Shown here piece by piece: positions 60,490-64,000 of a stretch of 64,000 nt of DNA. Numbering within the stretch: the first letter of the stretch is position 1; each line of letters opens with the position of its first letter. Under the pieces are notes generated by a model. That model saw only the letters and a list, made by a program, of their open reading frames with translations, ran no database searches and had not been told where the DNA came from. The stretch covers positions 372,001 through 436,000 of the forward strand of contig CAVSHI010000001.1 in the NCBI GenBank assembly GCA_963727845.1, given 5' to 3'. The DNA comes from JBEKTW01 sp963727845 (GTDB taxonomy: Bacteria; Bacteroidota; Ignavibacteria; UBA10030; SZUA-254). A program made the translations under genes and the position numbers.

Positions 60490-61656
60490 TTACCTTGATA
60501 AGGTTGTTTGGGTCTTTTCTGGCTCTCTGATAGCCTTCGCTTCCTTGGTAATGTCGATGCCGACAGGGCACCATGTGATACAACGCCCGCAGCCGACGCA
60601 GCCCGACGAGTCGAACTGGTCGATCCAGGCAGCAAGTTTGTGCACCATCCACTGGCGATAACGGGCTCTGGCCGATGTCCGGACACTTCCACCGTGGATA
60701 TAAGAAAAATCCACCGTGAAACAGGAGTCCCACTTGCGCGACCGCTCGATGTGTTGTCCGGTTAGGTCCGTCACGTCTTCCACCGTTGTACAGAAACACG
60801 TGGGGCAGACCATTGTACAGTTGGTGCAATTGAGGCACCGGCTTGCCACATCGTTCCAGCGCGGATGTTCGTAATTATGGTACAGCAAATTCTTGATGTC
60901 GGTCGTGTCAAGCGTTCTTCCCATCTGCGAAGTGGTCCTGGCAGCGATGCTGTCCACCTTGTTCCCGTGCTCTTCGCGGGCGGCTTGGTGTGGAACTGCG
61001 CGGAGTACTTTGTCCCCGCGGTCGGAACCGACTTCGGCGATGAAGTAGTGATGATTGTTTTCAATAACCTCCGTCAACACAAGGTCGAAACCGGACGATG
61101 CACGCGGGCCGGTATTCATTGAAGCGCAGAAGCACGTCCCGCCCGCCTGCGCGCAATTCACGGCGACGATAAATATCTTCTTTCTCCGTGACTCATAGAT
61201 GCGGTCGGTGAAACTTCCGTTCATGAAAATCTTGTCCTGTATGGCAATAGCGTGCAACTCGCACGGCCGTACTCCGATGAAGGCGCGAGTTTCATTTTTT
61301 TCTTCCTCAATTTGGATTCCCCGCCCATCGCGCTTTCCATGCCAGAGACGGATGGCTGGAGGATGGAGGAATTTTTTCCAGGAATGAGGGCCTACGACGT
61401 AACCGAAAAGCGCTTTGTCAGTTCTCTTCTTGAGGCGATACGTTCCGCCGTCCTGCTGGTCAGTCCAACCGATTGGGAGCTGATTGGAAGAAGCTATTTC
61501 TTCCAGGTGGATCGCGCCGTCATGAACCGTCGGTCCAATGAGTTCGTACTTGCGCTCTGCCAGTGCTGTAAAGAGGGAATCGATGTGCTCACGTTCAATG
61601 ATGAACATGGATCGATTTTTCCCGGCGGGCTCTTGGGACTTTTTGTTATTGGGCAT
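60490..61656 (-). CDS. hydB: Hydrogenase Fe-S subunit (beta)
   Basis: About 388 residues; starts at 61707 (TTG), 61656 (ATG) or 61608 (MFIIEREH, best by homology to known beta subunits) are all possible. Cys motifs: GGTCFCASMNTGP, CLNCTNCTMVCPTCFC and CVGCGRCITWCPVGID (two 4Fe-4S modules plus one further). It completes the electron chain of the group 3b enzyme. It is the first gene of the operon; a sigma-54-like element lies 58-72 bases upstream of the TTG at 61707. Confidence 0.92.
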   Translation of the reverse strand: MPNNKKSQEPAGKNRSMFIIEREHIDSLFTALAERKYELIGPTVHDGAIHLEEIASSNQLPIGWTDQQDGGTYRLKKRTDKALFGYVVGPHSWKKFLHPPAIRLWHGKRDGRGIQIEEEKNETRAFIGVRPCELHAIAIQDKIFMNGSFTDRIYESRRKKIFIVAVNCAQAGGTCFCASMNTGPRASSGFDLVLTEVIENNHHYFIAEVGSDRGDKVLRAVPHQAAREEHGNKVDSIAARTTSQMGRTLDTTDIKNLLYHNYEHPRWNDVASRCLNCTNCTMVCPTCFCTTVEDVTDLTGQHIERSRKWDSCFTVDFSYIHGGSVRTSARARYRQWMVHKLAAWIDQFDSSGCVGCGRCITWCPVGIDITKEAKAIREPEKTQTTLSR

Positions 61657-61764
61657 TTTGTATACGGGCGGGGAGGCCGGGTGTTTGCATTCTTTTCCTT
61701 TTGTCAACAGCGTTCGGCGCTGGTTAATCTTGATTGTTTAGGATGAAATACTCCAGTTGCTATG

Positions 61765-61779
61765 GCAAGAATCATTCCA
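61765..61779 (-). promoter_or_regulatory. Sigma-54-like promoter in front of hydB
   Basis: On the minus strand TGGAATGATTCTTGC: TGG, then TTGC, GG-GC ten bases apart. It differs at one base from the PFOR element at 41901-41915. Predicted start about 61753, 46 bases before the TTG and 97 before the ATG at 61656. Confidence 0.55.
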
Positions 61780-61939
61780 TAAGAAAGATGACATTTTCAG
61801 AATGAATTCGATTGATTTTCCCGTTTTCGATGTGTGGAAATTTTCAGGGATGAGAAGGATGACCGCATTCTTTTTCAAGAAAGAGAAAGAGCGCAGGGGC
61901 TCGAGGTTCGGGTTTTGGGAATAGGGGAGAGGGATAAGT

Positions 61940-61956
61940 TTGATGGTTGCCATCAA
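61940..61956. promoter_or_regulatory. Inverted repeat upstream of the hydrogenase promoter
   Basis: TTGATGG, TTG, CCATCAA: perfect 7-bp arms, about 160 bases beyond the sigma-54-like promoter. This is the usual distance for an NtrC-family activator site; the match is to no known consensus. Confidence 0.4.
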
Positions 61957-61987
61957 CCAGGATCAGTTCAGCGCGTAACATCATCGA

Positions 61988-63031
61988 CTAATATTGTCCC
62001 TCTTCTCCAGGAGTGACTTTTCCCCGGAACGAACGGTACAGATATGTAAAATATCCTGCGGCGAGAAGGATCCCAAGAGTCCACCAGACAAGCCCGATGC
62101 CCAGACCGTATTCAGATGCAGAGGCATTCTGGACCGTGATGGAATACTTTTCATCGGTCGAAGCAGGGAGCAGATTAGGATACAAACCGAAGGCAGTTGC
62201 ACTCAGCATCGAAACGATGAAAAGGGATGACGAGAAAAACGCGTACAGATCTTTTCCGCGTCGGTGGAACAGATACATGCCCGCCACTCCCGCTGCGCCT
62301 CCGGCAGGGAAGATGAACCCCCAAGGGTGAGCCGCATAATTGTCCCACGTCTCAGGACGGATAGACGACGTCGCGATGAGAGCGAGAACTGATGTTAGGA
62401 TAACACCCCACCATGCTTTCCGGGCAATGGACCGTGCCCGCTGCTGAACCTGCCCGTCGGTTTTTACGCAGACGTACGTCGCCCCATGAAAAGTCAGGGT
62501 GAACATTGCCACAACACCCATCAATGTTGTAAACCAGTCGAGAATGCCGGCTTCTGGTATGACCGTGAATGTTGTCCACAGCGGTTCGAAGAAATAGTGG
62601 TCTCCGCCGAGGGGTACGCCCCGGACCACATTTCCCAGCGCCGCGCCGAAGAAAATCGCGAGCAGCAAACTGGACAATGAAAACAGGACATCCCAGAACG
62701 CTTTCCACATGGGGTGATGAATCTGGTGTCGAAACTCGATCCCGAGTCCCCGCAGCATGAGGAGCCAGAGCACGATCATGAGTGGAAGGTAAAATCCGCT
62801 GAAGCTTGAAGCATAAAGGAGTGGAAATGCACAGTACAAAGTCCCTCCCGCCGCGAGCAACCACACCTCGTTGCCGTCCCACACCGGACCGATTGCCCGG
62901 AGAATCATTCGCCGCTCATCCTCGTTCTTCGCGACGATCAGATGAACAATTCCGGCGCCGAGATCGAATCCGTCCAGAAGAACGTACACAGCGATCATAA
63001 ACGCAACGAGGATGAACCAGAGTGTTCCCAT
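61988..63031 (-). CDS. cydB: Cytochrome bd oxidase subunit II
   Basis: 347 residues with eight or nine membrane helices. N-terminus FILVAFMIAVYVLLDGFDLGAG and IGPVWDGNEVWLLAAGGTLYCAFP are the CydB signature. With CydA it reduces O2 to water from quinol without pumping protons; in anaerobes it protects against oxygen. It lies downstream of cydA with a 294-base gap filled by repeats. Confidence 0.95.
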   Translation of the reverse strand: MGTLWFILVAFMIAVYVLLDGFDLGAGIVHLIVAKNEDERRMILRAIGPVWDGNEVWLLAAGGTLYCAFPLLYASSFSGFYLPLMIVLWLLMLRGLGIEFRHQIHHPMWKAFWDVLFSLSSLLLAIFFGAALGNVVRGVPLGGDHYFFEPLWTTFTVIPEAGILDWFTTLMGVVAMFTLTFHGATYVCVKTDGQVQQRARSIARKAWWGVILTSVLALIATSSIRPETWDNYAAHPWGFIFPAGGAAGVAGMYLFHRRGKDLYAFFSSSLFIVSMLSATAFGLYPNLLPASTDEKYSITVQNASASEYGLGIGLVWWTLGILLAAGYFTYLYRSFRGKVTPGEEGQY

Positions 63032-63052
63032 GATTATGTCACTCGTGTAATT

Positions 63053-63150
63053 GACACACCCCTAAATCCCCTCTGCCCAAGAGCCGGCGGACAGGTCTCA
63101 AGATGGGACTTTCCGGATTCCCCTCCTCCGGAGGGGGCAGGGGTGGGTTT
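63053..63150. repeat. Dispersed GC-rich palindromic intergenic repeat, copy 2
   Basis: Reverse complement of the start (ACACACCCCTAAATCCCCTC at 63054-63073) matches the AGAGGGGAnT..AGGGGTGTGT core at 11201-11222. The right end has CCCCTCCTCCGGAGGGGGCAGGGGTGGGT (63121 region; self-complementary CCTCCGGAGG centre). A middle of about 45 bases (GAGCCGGCGGACAGGTCTCA...) is not shared with copy 1. Confidence 0.6.
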
Positions 63151-63208
63151 GATGATTGAATGTGAATATTTTTTCATCAGGTTGTGGCTAGATTCATTCT
63201 GCTTTGAA

Positions 63209-63300
63209 ACCCTCACCCCGTCGTGCCAGCCAAGTGGCACCCCTCTCCCCAAGCTTGTCCTGAGCGAAGTCGAAGGACGGGAGAGGGGTGGGGTGAGGGT
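63209..63300. repeat. Composite palindrome with insertions in the arm and the loop
   Basis: Outer arms ACCCTCACCCC (63209-63219) and GGGGTGAGGGT (63290-63300) match those of the 23080 palindrome. Inner arms ACCCCTCTCCC (63239-63249) and GGGAGAGGGGT (63279-63289) pair. A 19-base insertion (63220-63238) containing GTGCCA...TGGCAC splits the left arm; a 29-base insertion (63250-63278) fills the loop and contains GTCCT...AGGAC around GAGCGAAGTCGA. Confidence 0.7.
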
Positions 63301-63325
63301 AATCCAGTTTCATCCTCATGACGCT

Positions 63326-64000
63326 CTACGAATGTTCAACGGTACCGCTGCTCATCTTCCGGACCACCAGAAACAAAAACAAAACTCCAAGCACAAAATA
63401 CATCCCGAGAAATCCGAGGAAGGTGAAAAGCCCGTTACCTGCGGATACCATGTGAGAGGTTCCTTCTGCCGTACGCATGAGTCCGTACGCCAGCCAGGGT
63501 TGCCGGCCCAGCTCTGCGGTGAACCATCCCGCCGTGTTCGCGATGTACGGAAAAGGGAAGCTGAGCATGAGAATCCAGAGCGCCCATCGTGCCGAAAAAA
63601 GTGTTCGCCTCCACAACAGGAAAGCACACATCAACATGATAGCGATGAAAATCGTGCCCAGGCCGACCATGATATGGTAGGCGTAATACAGCAGCGGAAT
63701 GTTTGTGGGCCATTGGTCCCGGGAGTATGCGTTAAGACCTTTGACTTCCGCCGACCACCGATAGTATGTCAGAAAACTCAGGAGCTTGGGGATAAGAAGC
63801 GGATTGTCGATCTTGAGCTTCTCCATATCGGGTTGACCGATGAGGACAAGTTCGGCGCCTTCTTTAGTTTCGAACAATCCTTCCATGGCGGCGAGTGTCA
63901 CGGGTTGGTACCCTGCGATGTTTTTCCCCTGAGAGTCTCCGGTTGGAAACAGAACGAGGACGGACGCCAGCAATCCAGCAATGATTCCCACGCGGACGAA
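63326..64000 (-). CDS. cydA: Cytochrome bd oxidase subunit I, 3' part
   Basis: The C-terminal half of CydA; the 5' part lies beyond the right edge. Visible: the Q-loop end and GRQPWLAYGLMRTAEG (quinol site region, GRQPW motif), LLYYAYHIMVGLGTIFIAIMLM and a final membrane helix FLGFLGMYFVLGVLFLFLVVRKM. Heme d/b595 ligands are outside the window. It is followed 294 bases later by cydB. Confidence 0.93.
   Translation of the reverse strand, partial: FVRVGIIAGLLASVLVLFPTGDSQGKNIAGYQPVTLAAMEGLFETKEGAELVLIGQPDMEKLKIDNPLLIPKLLSFLTYYRWSAEVKGLNAYSRDQWPTNIPLLYYAYHIMVGLGTIFIAIMLMCAFLLWRRTLFSARWALWILMLSFPFPYIANTAGWFTAELGRQPWLAYGLMRTAEGTSHMVSAGNGLFTFLGFLGMYFVLGVLFLFLVVRKMSSGTVEHS

Overview
The window (about 53% GC by eye) comes from an anaerobic or facultative bacterium of the FCB group, most like an Ignavibacteria- or Caldithrix-type lineage. 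Three things point there: a secreted protein with a type IX-style C-terminal sorting domain (NCPNPFNPSSTI followed by a KVYNGLGQEV-type block), a PorV/PorQ-family barrel plus other outer-membrane barrels, and dispersed GC-rich intergenic palindromes. This placement is inference from protein style; no rRNA or tRNA gene was found. There is no CRISPR array, phage or insertion sequence.

Layout. 1-5.4 kb: a FecR-domain protein cut by the window edge, a large envelope protein and a CHASE2 adenylate cyclase. 5.4-14 kb (minus strand): a lipoprotein, a PorV/PorQ-like barrel, dnaX, an S9 peptidase, and a VWA protein paired with a MoxR/Mg-chelatase-like ATPase. 14-22.4 kb (plus): barrels, a Gly/Tyr-rich lipoprotein, a penicillin-acylase-type hydrolase, a sirtuin and pyruvate kinase. 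22.4-28.4 kb: a thioredoxin-like protein, alpha/beta hydrolase, trmH, an EamA transporter, an MFS exporter and a DUF4097 protein.

28.5-41.9 kb (minus) is the most unusual part. A histidine kinase with two c-type heme motifs in its periplasmic sensor is translationally coupled to an NtrC-type sigma-54 activator and then to an archaemetzincin, with an Rrf2 regulator last. Next comes a membrane redox module: two membrane-anchored GcvH-like proteins, a four-cluster Fe-S protein (broken by two frameshifts), an NrfD/HybB-like quinone-type membrane subunit and a third, soluble GcvH-like protein. Beyond it lie a dihydroorotate-dehydrogenase-like protein and pyruvate:ferredoxin oxidoreductase (one frameshift).

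42-61.7 kb (minus) is a hydrogen-metabolism island: a complete hypABFCDE set, into which a 1.3k-residue propeller/PAS sensor and a 41-residue HypC-like mini-ORF are inserted, then a sortable Asp-box protein, citrate synthase, and a group 3b NAD(P)-linked NiFe hydrogenase (hydB, a cNMP-binding protein, hydG, hydD, hydA, maturation protease). Cytochrome bd oxidase genes close the window.

Sigma-54-type promoter matches (GG and GC exactly ten bases apart) lie in front of the heme kinase, of PFOR and of the hydrogenase operon; the last two share nearly the same 15-mer. A testable picture is that the heme-sensing two-component system controls pyruvate oxidation and hydrogen turnover from within the same locus. 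The GcvH-like/NrfD module would be a linked, apparently uncharacterised redox complex at the cytoplasmic face of the membrane.
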